DNA of 64,000 nucleotides, taken from NCBI GenBank assembly GCA_026120185.1, contig JANUWF010003366.1, forward strand, positions 1,798,001 through 1,862,000. Direction: 5' to 3'. The position numbers and the translations under genes are program-made. Positions 11,176 to 23,239 of this stretch are shown here, in pieces; position 1 is the first letter of the stretch; the number at the start of each line of letters is the position of its first letter. Below the pieces are notes generated by a model. It did not search any database. It worked only from the letters and a program-made list of their open reading frames with translations, and was not told the origin of the DNA. The DNA comes from Voacanga thouarsii. Taxonomy: Eukaryota > Streptophyta > Magnoliopsida > Gentianales > Apocynaceae.

Positions 11176-12216
11176 TGATGAGACTCAAATTCATCATGGA
11201 GGTCAAGATCAAGGAGGGGGAGGCGTGACCATGCAAGGACAAGGACCGATGACAAGAGCTAGGTCCAATAAGTTTCAAGATGATTTTCAATTGCTCATCA
11301 AACTATGCTTGAGGATGGAAGAGGGTTGGAAGATTGAGGAAGCTAGCCAATAGTTCATGTTGATGACCATCCAAGAAGGACCCCAACAAGAACTCAAGCC
11401 GGCAACAAAGGCAGACGAAATTTGACCAAGGGAGGCCTTCCAGCGGACAGCCGGCACCGGCCCCAAGCAGTCAAACTGGCGCCGCCTTCAATCTGCCCAA
11501 CAATGGCTTTATTCTGGCATTCGACCGCCCGAAGACAGATCACAACCAGCGCCGGTTGTAGTGTCCAAACCGGCACCGGCTCCATCCTAGGCAGCCGATG
11601 GATGTCTCGCGTTTTTTATGTTTTTTTCGATTTTCTCCAATTTTAAATATTTGTAAAGACTTATTAAGACTCTAAACTGTAACAGAACCTCAGAGATTAC
11701 TCAACTAGGATTAGGGTAGTATAAATAGAACCTTTAGTGATGTGACAACACAATTCACACACTTTAATTCAAATTTAAAGAGAGAATCTTGAGAGGCCCT
11801 AACCTCCTTGTTCATCTTGTTCAAGACCATGCTTAAGGGTTAGTCCTCCTTATGAATGAGTCTATAAATCTTTTGGATAATCCAATGTGGTTTCTTTGAA
11901 TGGGTCTTAGTTGCTTTGTTCTTTTAAGGTTTGTTTAAATTCCATTACTTGGGTGCATATTTTCTGTATTCTATTTGCTCTTGTTTGCCTTTGTTGCTTC
12001 AAGGATATTGGGGTGAGATTATAGTAGAACTTTCTACTATTCTTGAGGGCCTTTGAAGCTTAGTTCTTCAAGGGTTTGATAGAGGGTAGGTTGTTATTTC
12101 ATTTTCTCCTTTTTGTCTCTAGAAGAATATCTGTTTTGGTCCCATTGGTTGAGCTGAACACATAACCAACTAAGCCACTCACAAAACCAAGAAAAAGCCC
12201 ACACAAGATAATATCA
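11176..12216 (+). repeat. Gypsy 5' LTR
   Basis: It begins TGATGAGACT and ends ATATCA, giving the inverted ends TGAT..ATCA. Sequence from TGATGAGACT onward is repeated at 17,975. A TATA-like TATAAATA at about 11,720-11,727 is a plausible retrotransposon promoter. Length is 1041 bases. Confidence 0.9.
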
Positions 12217-12223
12217 AAGAGTT

Positions 12224-12235
12224 TGGTATCAGAGC
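12224..12235 (+). other. Gypsy primer-binding site (tRNA-iMet)
   Basis: TGGTATCAGAGC starts 8 bases after the 5' LTR. This is the complement of the 3' end of plant initiator methionine tRNA, the usual primer for minus-strand DNA synthesis. Confidence 0.93.
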
Positions 12236-13129
12236 AAGGAAAGCCTTGATTTCCATCAAAGCTAGAAAGCAAGAAAAAGGAGCCCTACAAAGTTGAAGAA
12301 AAAGAAAACAGAGAAATCCCGTAACTCAAAAACATGCTCCATAAAGGTCATGAAATCTTTATTATATCTTGATTTTTCTTTTGGGAAATTGCTCTTTGAT
12401 GTTAATATAATCATTGGGAACAAAATTTTCTTGTGTTTGTGGTGAAAATTGGCTTAAATATGGTTGAAAATGTTGGTTGTTCTTAAATGACAGGATTGTA
12501 GCCAAGGTGTTTGATAAATGTACCATGAGAATGCTTTTGGCTATAGTTGGAAACTTTGATTCTTGATTTTTATTCCCTAAGATATTGGGACTTAGTATAT
12601 CACTTTATTTTTGAATTCCATGCTCATTGAACTTAACTTTATTAGTGCACACTTGTGATCATCTTGTTCTTCATAATCCTAGTTCTAGTTGTTCTTGTTT
12701 CTTTGTTCTTGCTAATTCTTATTTGTTTCTTACTTAGAAGTGTTTCTTGTGTACCTAGTGTTTGTTATTGTGTTGATTGAGTCCACATTTCTTGAAATTC
12801 TTGATTAAAACTTGTTTGCTTGAGGTGCCCAACAAGTGTTTGTTGAAATTCCCCTAAAACTCCCTAATTGAAAAATCCATTGATTTGTGTGATTCACTAA
12901 GTTAGACTAAATCTTTAGCTATTGGGGAGAATTGGGATTGAACAAGAAGGCTTGAGTTTTGAGAAAAAGGCAAGAGGGTGAGTCTATTATTAAAAGAGCC
13001 CAAGAGAGCAAACACGAGCGTAGAGTAATCAACATTGAGAGCCAACACGCAAGGAAGTGAAGTGAGAATCTATTTTTCTTTCTAATCTCTTTTTCTTTGC
13101 AGGTATAAGTAAGTAAATACTCCATCATC

Positions 13130-14450
13130 ATGGCCCATGAACAAGAGATCTTTAGGCCTAACCCAAGTGGACCTAGTAGACCTCAAGAAGAACAAATTGA
13201 TGTTAGGGGTTTGTGTGATGACTTGCAAGCTATGATGAGGACTATGCAAAGTGAATTTCAAAACATGACAAGGGAGTTGATAAATCATCTTGGAAAATCT
13301 TTTACCGTTGCACAAAGGAGAGGATAAGAGCGATTTGAAGTACCTAGCCCTAGGATGAGGGATGGTGATGCCCATATTCCTCCGTTAAATGCCTAACAAG
13401 GGGAAGAGTGGGATAAGCACTCTATCGGGGGATTCCAACAAGCTCCTATGAGAGGGGGAAGATATGGCATAAGAGGAGGATGAGGTAGGAGACAAGGAAG
13501 GAATGGTGAGAACAACCTAAGGGGGTTAGAAAGAAAGTTTGAGGGAGTTGATGAATGGTATGAGGGGGAACAAGTTGAAGCCCTTGGGGAACATCATAGA
13601 AGATGCGGAAATAAAGGAGGAAGGAGAGAAGGAAATGATGAGGAGAAGGAGTTGAACCACATTAAATTGAAAGTGCCCACATTCTATGGCAAGAGTGACC
13701 CTGAAGCTTATTTCTAGTGGGAAAGCAAGATGGAGATCTTCCTAGAAAGTCATACCTATAGTGAGAGGTCAAAGAGGAGGTTGACTAGTTTAGTATTTTT
13801 GGAGTATGCTTTGGTTTGGTGGGAGTAAGTTAGTGCACAAAGGAGACAAATGGGAGTGAAAACCGTGGCTAGTTGGAATTTGTTAAAAGATATGATGAGG
13901 GCAAGGATTATACCACACCATTACTACGACGATCTTTACCAAAGGCTCCAATCACTCAAGAAAGGGAACAAGAGTGTGGAAGATTACCATAAAAAAATGG
14001 AAGTAATGTTGATGAGAGCTCAAATCAATGAGGATCCTAGAGCAACAAGAGTAAGGTTTTTAGGAAGATTAAATAGGAAAATTATCAATTTGGTAGAATT
14101 GCATCCCTATGATCGATTGGAGAATATAGTACATGCCGCTATGAAGATTGAGAGGCAATTAAAGAGGATGACATTTACTAGACCACTACTTCCAAACCCC
14201 AACTCTACTAGCAGGGTGCCAATTAAGAAGGATGAAGCCCCTAAGCCATTCCAAAGGGACTTCAACAAACCTAGGGAAGGTTGGAAACTTAGAGAGGATT
14301 GGAAGCCTAGGGAGGATTGGAAACCTAGGGAATGATGGAACAATGACAAGGGAAAAGACATGGAGAGGCCATAAAAGAATAGAGATATCAAGTGTTTTAA
14401 GTGCCTTAGATATGGACATACTTCCCATGAGTGTCCAAGCAAGAGAACGA
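13130..14450 (+). pseudogene. Gypsy gag remnant
   Basis: A start at 13,130 (MAHEQEIF) opens a frame that is stopped at 13,325-13,327 and then continues in pieces. The capsid-like retrotransposon gag domain is readable at about 13,640-14,170 (VPTFYGKSDPEAYF, FLESHTYSERSKRR, then the SVEDYHKKMEVMLMRAQI helix region). A zinc knuckle CFKCLRYGHTSHEC (C-x2-C-x4-H-x4-C) follows at about 14,393-14,434. Between them, at about 14,275-14,330, is a short tandem repeat of a W-K-x-R-E unit. In-frame stops inside the capsid part (for example after DPEAYF) show decay. The role was the capsid of the retrotransposon particle. Confidence 0.82.
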
Positions 14451-14619
14451 TGTATACTAATCCCCATGGTGAGGTTTCTACTGACAAGGAAGAAGAGGGA
14501 GAAAGGTACCAAGGAGACCAAGAGGGAAATGGAGATGAGGAAAGTGATGAAGGGGAAGTTGTTGGTCAAAAATACTCTTTGGTGGGAGTCACAAAAAGGT
14601 CATTGAATTACAATCTATT

Positions 14620-17600
14620 GAGGATCAAGACCACCAACAAAGAGAGAACATTTTCTACCCTAGATGTCTAATCAATAAGACTCCTTGTAGTGTCATTGTC
14701 GATGGTGGAAGTTGCACTAACGTGATTAGTGCAAACTTAGTTGAAGAATTGGACATGAGTTGGATTAAACACCTCAAGCCCTACAAATTACAATGGTTGA
14801 ACGATAGCGGGGAAATGAGAGTAAACAAATAAGTTTTGGTGTCCTTTGAGATGGGAAAGTACAAGAATGATGTGCTATGTGATGTGGTACCTATGTAAAT
14901 AGGTCACTTGCTCCTAGGGAGGCCTTGGCAATATGATAGGCATGTAAAGTATGATGGGAGAAATAATACTTATTCCCTACTTAAGGAGGGAACTAAGTTT
15001 ACCCTCACCCCCATGACCCCTAGTGAGGTGAACAAAGATCAAAGAATCATGAAGGAGAAAGAAAAGAAGAAGGGAGCGAAAGATGTTAAGCAAAAACAAG
15101 AAATTGAGAGGAAAGAAAAAGAGAGGCAAGAAAAAGAGTTGAGAGAAAGGATGGACAAACAAGTACCTTTGACAATCAATGATAGGAGTGAGCGAGGACA
15201 AGAGAGGGGAGGTAAAAGAAGAGTGAATTTTTTTGCAAAAGAAAATGAGGTCATAGAGGCTATAGAAGCTAAGGAACCGATTTTTCTTTTTTTATGCAAA
15301 GGTTCTTATGTTTCTACTAATGATTCTACGTTGTCTTTGCCTAATGAAATTACAGCTATTCTTCAAGAATTTGAAGATGTTTTCCCAAATGAGGTGCCCA
15401 GAGGACTACCACCCATAAGAGGGAGTATCAAATCGACTTTGTGCCCAGAGCCGTCATCCCCAACCGACCGGCGTATAGAAGCAACCCGGAGGAGTCCAAG
15501 GAGTTGCAAAAGCAAGTAAAGGCATTGCTTGAGAAGGGACATGTGAGAGAGAGCCTAAGCCCATGTGCGGTTCCGATTCTCTTGGTGCCCAAAAAGGATG
15601 GGACATGGCGTATGTGTGTGAATTGTCGTGCTATCAACATTACGGTAAAATACCGCTATCCCATTCCTAGGCTAGATGACTTGCTTGATGAGTTATTTGG
15701 TGCATGCATTTTTTCTAAAATTGATTTGAAATCCGGTTATTACCAAATTAAAATAAGAGAAGGGGATGAATGGAAAACGGCTTTTAAAACTAAACAAGGG
15801 TTGTATGAGTGGCTTGTTATGCCCTTTGGATTGTCTAATGATCCTAGTACTTTCATGTGATTAATGCACCATGTTTTGAGGGAATTCATTGGAAAATTTG
15901 TTATTGTGTACTTTGATGATATATTAATCTATAACAAATCATATGTGGATCATTTGAATCATGTTCAAAGTGTGCTTGTTACCTTCCGAAGGGAGAAATT
16001 GTATGCTAATCTTGAGAAATGCTTTTTTTGTTTGGAGAGGATTACATTCCTTGGGTATTTTGTGAGTGCCAAAGGGATTGAGGTTGATAAGGGAAAAGTG
16101 AAAGCCATCCAGGATTGACTAACCCCTACCACTATTACCCAAGTCCGTAGTTTCCATGGGCTAACTAGCTTCTATAGGAGGTTCATCTAAAATTTTAGCA
16201 CTATAGCAGCCCATCTAACCGAAGTGGTAAAGAAAAAGGTAGGGTTTAGGTGGGAGGAGGCCCAACAACAAGCCTTTCAAGCCCTCAAAGACAAATTGAG
16301 CCAAGCTCCAATTCTTATTCTTCCTAACTTTGAGAAGGCATTTGAGATAGAGTGTGATGCAAGTGGGGTGGGAATAGGTGCGGTCTTGACCCAAGATAGA
16401 AAATCCATTGCATACTTTAGTGAGAAATTGTCCGGGGCGACCCTCAATTACTCTACCTATGATAAAGAGCTTTTTTGCCTTGGTGAGGACCTTAGAATAT
16501 TGGCAACATTACCTTTTGCCAAGAGAGTTTGTCATTCATACCGATCATGAGACCCTTAAACACCTCAAGAGCTAACAAAATTTGAATAAGAGGCATGCAA
16601 TGTGGATGGAGTTTATTGAGACATTTCCATATGTCATCCAATATAAGAAGGGTAAGGAAAATGTGGTAGCAGATGCACTATCTCGAATATATGCACTATT
16701 AAACTTTTTAGATTCTATACTTCTTGGTTTTGAACTTGCAAAAAATTTGTATGTCGATGATAAGGAGTTTGGGGATATTTTCCATGCTTGTGAGAAAAGT
16801 GCATTTGCTAAATATTATAGGCATGATGGTTTCATGTTTAGGGAGGCAAGACTTTGTGTGCCAAAGGGATCTATTAGGGTGTTACTAGTTAGGGAGGCCC
16901 ATAGTGGGGGACTAATGGGGCATTTTGGTGTTGCAAAGACCTTAGGCATCCTTAAGGAATATTTCTTTTAGCCAAAATGAGAAAGAATATGGAGAGAAAT
17001 TATTCTCAATACATTATTTGTAGGCGAGCTAAGTCTAGATCTCTTCCACATGGTCTTTATACTCCTTTGCCCACACTTAATGTGCCTTGGGTTAATATTT
17101 TAATAGACTTCATCTTAGGACTGCCTAGGTCCAAGGGGAGTAAGGACTCCATATTTGTGATTGTTGATCGATTCTCTAAAATGGCTCATTTTGTAGCTTG
17201 TTCCAAGACTAATGATGCGTTCTATATTGCAGATTTATTCTTTAAGGAAGTGGTGAGAATGCACGGGATTCCAAGGACTATTGTCTCAGATAGGGATACT
17301 AAATTCCTTAACCACTTTTGGAGAGTTTCATGGAACAAATTTGGTACTAATCTCTTATTTTCCACAGCTTGTCATCCTCAAACGGACGGATAAACGGAGG
17401 TGGTCAAGCGAACAGTGACCCAACTTTTGCGGACCATAATCAAGAAGAACTTGAAAATTTGGAAAGATTGCTTGCCACACATTGAGTTTACTTATAATAG
17501 GGCTATTCACTCTATCACTTCTTATTTTCCTTTTGAAATTGTATATAGTTTTAATCCTCTAACTCCTTTAGATTTGGTTTCTTTGCCTATAGGTTAACGG

Positions 17601-17955
17601 TTGAACCTCGATGGAGCTAAGAAGGTGGAAATGGTGAAGGCACTCCATGAGAAGGTGAAAGCAACCATTGCAAAACGCAATGAAGAGATCACCCATAAGC
17701 GCAATTAAGGAAGAAAAAATGTGTCATTTGAGCCGGACGATTGGGTATGGGTGCACATTCTCAAGGAGAGATTTCCTACGCAACGACGGAGCAAACTAGA
17801 TCCGATGGGGGATGGTCCATTTCAAGTTCTTGCCAAAGTTGGAGATAACGCTTATTAGATAGATTTACTCGGTGAGTATCATGTTAGCGCCACTTTTAAT
17901 GTTAGTGACCTCTTTCCCTTTGATGTAAATAATGGCAATGATTTGGAAACGAATC
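14620..17955 (+). pseudogene. Gypsy pol remnant (protease, RT, RNase H, integrase)
   Basis: Readable pieces in order. Aspartic protease at about 14,690-14,900, with VIVDGGSCTNVI where DSG is usual and LLLGRPW at the end of the domain. Reverse transcriptase at 15,540-16,120, with YFDD at 15,909-15,920. RNase H at 16,230-16,680, ending at ADALSR. Integrase at 16,690-17,600, with the H-H part of the zinc finger, an Asp in the first catalytic strand and VSDRDTKF for the second; the third region reads HPQTDG, stop, TEV. Stops include TGA at 15,858-15,860 and TAA at 17,391-17,393, each one transition from the usual Arg and Gln codons. The first Cys of the integrase zinc finger reads Tyr. A C-terminal stretch near 17,730-17,930 (FEPDDWVWVH, DGPFQVL, VSDLFPFD) completes the integrase tail. 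Confidence 0.9.
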
Positions 17956-17960
17956 ATTTT

Positions 17961-17974
17961 CAAGGAGGGGGAGA
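17961..17974 (+). other. Gypsy polypurine tract
   Basis: AAGGAGGGGGAGA lies directly before the 3' LTR start at 17,975. Such purine runs survive RNase H and prime plus-strand synthesis. Confidence 0.85.
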
Positions 17975-18348
17975 TGATGAGACTCCGCTTCATCATAGAG
18001 GTCAAGATCAAGGACGGGGAGATGTGACCATGTAAGGACAAGGACCGATGACAAGAGCTAGGTCCAAGAAGCTTTAAGATGATTTTCAATTGCTCATCAC
18101 ACCATGCTTGAGGATGGAAGAGGGTTGGAAGGTTGAGGAAGCTAGCCAAAATTTTATGCTGATGACTATCCAAGAAGGACCCCAATAAGAACTCAAGCCG
18201 GCAACAAAGGCGGACGGAACTTGACTAAGGGAGGCCTTCCAACGGATAGCCGACGCTGGCCCCAAGCAGCTAAACTGGCGCCGGCTTCAATCTGTCTAAC
18301 AACGGCTTTATTCTGGCATTCGACCGCCCGAAGACAGATCGCAACCGG
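17975..18348 (+). repeat. Gypsy 3' LTR, left part
   Basis: Begins TGATGAGACT like the 5' LTR and follows it closely as far as ACAGATCGCAACCGG, where the TG..CA insertion starts. The last five bases, ACCGG (18,344-18,348), are one copy of that insertion's target duplication. Confidence 0.9.
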
Positions 18349-20632
18349 TGTAACACCCCACTACCTAGGCCCAATAGGGCTGGGGATGTCGCCCCATCCA
18401 AAGGATAAGGGGTCTTTATAACTAGGACACACAAATGAAAATAAAACAATACTTTAAAATTAAAAATTATTACAACCAAAAAATTCAAGAACAAATCTAA
18501 AATAAATTGTTCACTATCAGCTCTCAAAGCAACATATAAAATAAACAATAAGAGTCTTCAAGTAGGCAACATTCTAGCTACTCATCCCCATAGCAGGATC
18601 GACCTGAAACATGGCATAAAAGGTGATGAGATAAAAATCTCAGTAAGTCCGTTTGTGCTTTGAGTGTTCAGAAAAACATTTCATGTATGCAAGTTGTAAA
18701 CTTTCATAAGAGAAAATGCTGGCAAGCAATAAATAAGGTTAAAATAAAGAGTGACGTTTTCCTCTTTTCAAACAATACAAGTGTACAATAAATTCAACCA
18801 CTCAAATGGGCGGCCATAGATTACCACACGTTGGGCCCCATGTCCATATAATGGTCAGAATGCCACACTTTGTGCAGACTGACAAAAGGTAGATGTACTG
18901 CCTACCGAGTAAGATACTTCTTCTTCTCTACACCCAAACAAATCGATTGTCCACTCCAGCAACACACAATCCACAAGAATGAAACTTGCTAGCTTGGACT
19001 GGCATGACTAAGTAGTACTGTTGTTTCTCTAAGTTGAGTTTATCTTCTGAAGGTGGCTTCCTGCTAGAAAACTCACTCTTACTCTTCAAAACTAGTACTA
19101 CTAGCCTACTCTTATTGAGTACTTAACGTTGATTGTCCCACTTGGGAGAAAACTGATAAAACATTGTTTAATTTGGAAACAGCAATTAAGGGTTTCTAAA
19201 GTTCGTGTCAAAGTTGGTTTTAGAAAGAGTTTAGTGTTTGAGTAAAACTGCTTGTCGAATTTCAAATAATTTGTTTGACTGAAACAAGAAAGGAAACAAT
19301 CCTCAATTGCCTTTACAAAATGAGTGTTCACATACTCCGTATTTGGCTTGCTATAGTAACCTTTTGTCATCAAATAAGTTTTATGTAGGAGCTTACCTGA
19401 TCCTTTGCTTGAGCTAATTCAAGATCCTCCAAGGTTGACCTAACCCCGTCTGGGGTAAACACAAGCTATATAGTTAAACTCAAGCCATAACTGCTTCCAT
19501 AAATAATCCTAGTTTAACATATTACAATCATGACCCTAATGTCCTATGCTTTAAGGCTAGATGATAAATGGTTTTCTAAAATAAGTCTAGTTTGATAAAT
19601 GAAAATAACTAAGGGTTGTAAAATAATTTCTAATAAGTTATGGGTTCAAATATAATCTTTGCTATTAATAAATAAACTAGGGTTTATTTGATGAAGGGTC
19701 CTAAGTCTTAAAAATAATAAACTATTATTAATCTCCTAATTAATAATTAATTGATAGAAAATAATTAGTAAATAAAATTAAGAGTACATTTTATTAAATC
19801 TTGATCAAAAGGTAATAAATAAATTTTAATAGTATTTATGAATATATGACCTATAAGATTAATATTTTTCCTATTATAATTATTTATATAAAAGGCCTTA
19901 TTTATTATTATTACTATATATAATATTCATATATATTATTTTTAATAGAAGATATCATTTAGTTGGCTAAAATCTCACTATTTCATTTAATAATCCAACT
20001 CTCAAATTTTCCTAGGATTTTCGAAATTATTGGAGGAAAATATAGTATTAACTTTTTAAACGTAAATAAATTGGCTAATTAAATTATCTTAGGATCAACA
20101 AGGTCATGATTATAATTTTCCTATTGCTAACAAGATTCATGAACATAAAATCCAACATCAATAAACCAACTATTCTATTCATGCATAAAGGCTTAAATCC
20201 ATATCAACTATCATATGATCCAAACCTCACTAAGTATAATCATATTCATGGCTTCAACAAGAATTCAAGAACATAAACCCTATTCACCAAAAGTGACATA
20301 ATATTTAGCATGCTTAACCATCCAACTTACTCAAGACATGAAAAACATGCATTGATCCGCAAGAAATACTACAGCACTTAATCATGGCAAAACATCCTCA
20401 TACTCCAATCTCAACTCCTTCATACACAAGCATATACTTAATCCCCAAACATCATCTATCCTTTTCTAACAACATCTAGGAGACATAATTTTAGAATTAA
20501 GGAGGGGGTTAAAGAAAAATACTTGGTTGATGACAATCTTGTTGAAGATCCAAGGAAATCTACACACGAATGGGGCTTGATTTGTCCAAGGAAGAAGAAG
20601 AACAACGGCCATAGTTGAAACAACCATTTCAG

Positions 20633-20634
<2 letters not shown>

Positions 20635-20686
<52 letters not shown>

Positions 20687-20694
20687 GAGAGAGA
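20635..20694. repeat. (GA)n microsatellite in X1
   Basis: About 60 bases of GA repeats broken by one T. It sits inside the 4.2-kb TG..CA element and is likely length-variable. Confidence 0.9.
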
Positions 20695-22277
20695 ATATTA
20701 GTACATTATATTAAAGATTGAAGAGAAAAGAAGAATGATCAGAATCGTTCTTGATTACCTTAAGAGAGTTCTTGAATCTTCAAGAAAAATTCTGGTTTTT
20801 GATCCGATAGCAGAATTTTGTTTTCAATGTTTGGTGTTATAAAATAAAGAAATGGTCTCTAGAGGGTGAGTAGACGTGATCTGGAGTTTTTGGAAGGGAT
20901 TGGAGGTGTTTGGAGTGGTTTTAGGCTTGGAAAATGGTGGTGTGTGTTCTTGGAGAAATGGAGAGAATGGAGAGAAAGCTAGATGAAATTTGTTGAAGGA
21001 TGTTGGCCAAATGGTTAGAGGAATTCTTGTGATTGGATTTTCAAATTAGGGGAAAAAGGGAAAGCTGGTTGTTTGAAATTCAAAATGAGTAATTCATTAA
21101 GTGAATTAAGGTAAACGATATGGTAAGAGTGATTTGGTTGATGAAGGTTCTTGGAGCTGCTATGGCCGACTAGTTTTGTTGAAGTTTTGCTGAGATGAAT
21201 GAGATTTGTAAGAGCTATAGGGTGGCCAAAATTCTGACTGTAATGGTGGGAGGATTTCTGGTTGTTTGGAACTTAATCCATGGAAGTTTTCATAGAGCAA
21301 TTTGCTGAAAATTTGAATTCTAATTGGAAGCTTGATTGGAGTAATTGATTGAGTAATTTAAGGAGTAGCTATGGTTCTCATTCGTGCAGATCAATGGAGG
21401 GGGTGAAGAAGTTCAGTTCATGGCTGACTTAGGTTAGTTTCACAGAAAGTTAAAGTGATTTTTGGACAAAGCTTGAAGAGGGAGCAAGGCTGGAGTTTCT
21501 GGTTGTTTATTCGAATGGTTTGTTAGAATTTTCGTGCAGATTTTTCTGCAATGTTCCAGCCAACTTGCAGAAGGTTTGAAAGGGTATTAGAGGGTCCTTT
21601 TAAGGCTAGTTTCCATCCTTCTTTATGGAGGAAAGATAGAGATGAATTATTGGTTTGAAGGTTAGAAGAAACAGCTTGATTTTTGGATTGCTAAGCTGTG
21701 AAACTGTCCAAGCTTTTTTCCTGGTTTGCACAGCTTTGTGCAGTCCGATTTTTAGCCAAAGGTTTCAGTCTTCAAGCTGAACAAATTGGCTATTTTCCTG
21801 GTAGTATTTGAGTGAGAAAAATGGCTGAAGTTTTCGAAAGCTGGACTGGTCAATGAAGCTGGAAAATTTCCAGATTGCTACCATGAAGAAGATGAACACT
21901 ATGGAGTGGAGTTTGAAAGTTCAACCATGGAGATTAATTCTCTTAGGAACCTTCCTTAACTCCTTCCCCATTTCCAGCTAATACTCTATCCTCTAAGAGT
22001 CATTTTCGAGATTCCAAGGTTAATGAACCTTGCTGGATTTTCTGGAAATAAAAATGGCCTTAGGATAAATTGAACAACTTAATTGATAAAGAATTAAGAT
22101 AAGTTAGAGAGTAGAAGGACATGAATCCTTTAAGAATTCTTTTAAGGCACAAGAATAGAATTAGGACATTCCCTTCATGTCTCCACTAAGACAACACTCC
22201 TACTTCTACTTATGGCATGCAAGGGACGAAAATATTCCACCTAATATAAAATAAAATTTAATCATGATAAAACTTAA

Positions 22278-22340
22278 TTGGTGGGATTTTAACTCAAGAC
22301 CTTAGAGATTAATTCCAAAGCTCTAACCACTAAACCACAA
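22278..22340 (-). other. tRNA-like / SINE-like patch with Pol III-type boxes
   Basis: Read on the minus strand, TGGTTTAGTGG (22,337-22,327) matches the A-box consensus. About 32 bases further on, GAGTTAAAATCC (22,295-22,284) resembles a degenerate B box, with flanking bases that could form a T-arm-like end (CCCACCAA). The spacing is tRNA-like. It does not fold into a convincing full tRNA by eye, so I regard it as a tRNA-derived fragment or chance match inside X1. Confidence 0.3.
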
Positions 22341-22589
22341 CAACTCTTGTTCTTATTTTCTCTCCCAAATATTCTTCCTATTTAATCCTCAAGCTATCTC
22401 TCTATTTTCACTTCAAGCACAATTACCATTTTACCCTTCCTACTCAATAAGCACAACTAAGATTTCTAGACTATAAATTATAATTTTAAAGCATATAAAA
22501 TCATTCAAAAATATATTTATGCATGAAAAAAAATATGATATGCATCCCGACCCCCTTACTCTAGGGTTGGTTTTAGTTAGGGTTTCACA

Positions 22590-23239
22590 ACCGGCGCCGG
22601 CTCCATCCTGGGCAGCCGACGGATGTCTCGCGTTTTTTATGTTTTTTTCGATTTTCTCCAATTTTAAGTATTTATAAAGACTTATTAAGACTTTAAACTG
22701 TAATAGAACCTCAGAGATTACTCAGCTAGGGTTATGGTAGTATAAATAGAACCTTTAGTGATGTGACAACACAATTCACACATTTTAATTCAAATTTGAA
22801 GAGAGAATCTTAAGAGGCCCTAGCCTCTTTGTTCATCTTGTTCAAGACCATGCTTAAGGGTTAGTCCTCCTTATGAATGAGTCTATAAATCTTTTGGATA
22901 ATCCAATTTGGTTTCTTTGAATGGGTCTTAGTTGCTTTGTTCTTCTAAGATTTGTTTGAATTCCATTACTTGGGTGCCTATTTTCTCTATTCTATTTGTT
23001 CTTGTTTGCCTTTGTTGCTTCAAGGATATTGGGGGTGAGATTATAGTAGAACTTTCTACTATTCTTGAGGGTCTTTGAAGCTTAGTTCTTCAAGGGTTTG
23101 ATAGAGGGTAGGTTGTTATTTTATTTTCTCCTTTTTTGTCTCTAGAAGAATTTCTGTTTTGGTCCCATTGGTTGAGCTGAACACATAACTAACTAAGCCA
23201 CTCACAACACCAAGAAAAAGCCCACACAAGATCATATCT
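22590..23239 (+). repeat. Gypsy 3' LTR, right part
   Basis: Resumes with the second ACCGG and then CGCCGGCTCCATCCTGGGC, matching the 5' LTR from about 11,572 onward to CCACACAAGAT.ATATC. It ends in CATATCT instead of the expected CA, then GGTTT (23,240-23,244), the right target duplication. Compared with the 5' LTR it lacks about 22 bases around the insertion point. Confidence 0.88.

Larger units (their letters stand above)
18349..22589 (+). mobile_element. 4.2-kb noncoding TG..CA element ('X1'), probable solo LTR
   Basis: A 4241-base insertion inside the Gypsy 3' LTR. It begins TGTAACACCCCACTAC, ends GGGTTTCACA, and is flanked by the 5-bp duplication ACCGG (18,344-18,348 and 22,590-22,594). 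There is no sizeable credible ORF, no primer site, and I cannot find its start repeated near its end. TG..CA ends, a 5-bp duplication and lack of coding sequence fit a solo LTR from a large-LTR retrotransposon family (known for some plant Gypsy groups) or a non-autonomous LTR-type element. A second copy starts at 52,502. The interior holds a long (GA)n tract and a tRNA-like patch. Confidence 0.75.
11176..23239 (+). mobile_element. Ty3/Gypsy LTR retrotransposon, decayed, with nested insertion
   Basis: A full-length element bounded by two LTRs of about 1.0 kb and a 5-bp target duplication GGTTT (11,171-11,175 and 23,240-23,244). Order: 5' LTR, tRNA-iMet primer site, gag, protease, reverse transcriptase, RNase H, integrase, polypurine tract, 3' LTR. 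Integrase lies after RNase H, which is the Ty3/Gypsy order. The 3' LTR is split by a 4241-base insertion (18,349-22,589); without it the element would be about 7.8 kb. The coding region has many stops and cannot make a working polyprotein. The C-terminus lacks a chromodomain that I can recognise, so I do not assign a lineage. Confidence 0.93.

Noticed and set aside
12224..12235. TGGTATCAGAGC motifs as tRNA genes
   Set aside because: Only the primer complement is present, each directly after an LTR. No cloverleaf surrounds any of them.
14107..15299. Minus-strand ORFs opposite Gypsy gag and pol
   Set aside because: Rich in Ser, Phe and Leu as expected for the complement of Lys/Glu-rich coding sequence; no motif.
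20635..20694. (GA)n tract as a possible CRISPR-like or minisatellite array
   Set aside because: A dinucleotide microsatellite with no spacers.
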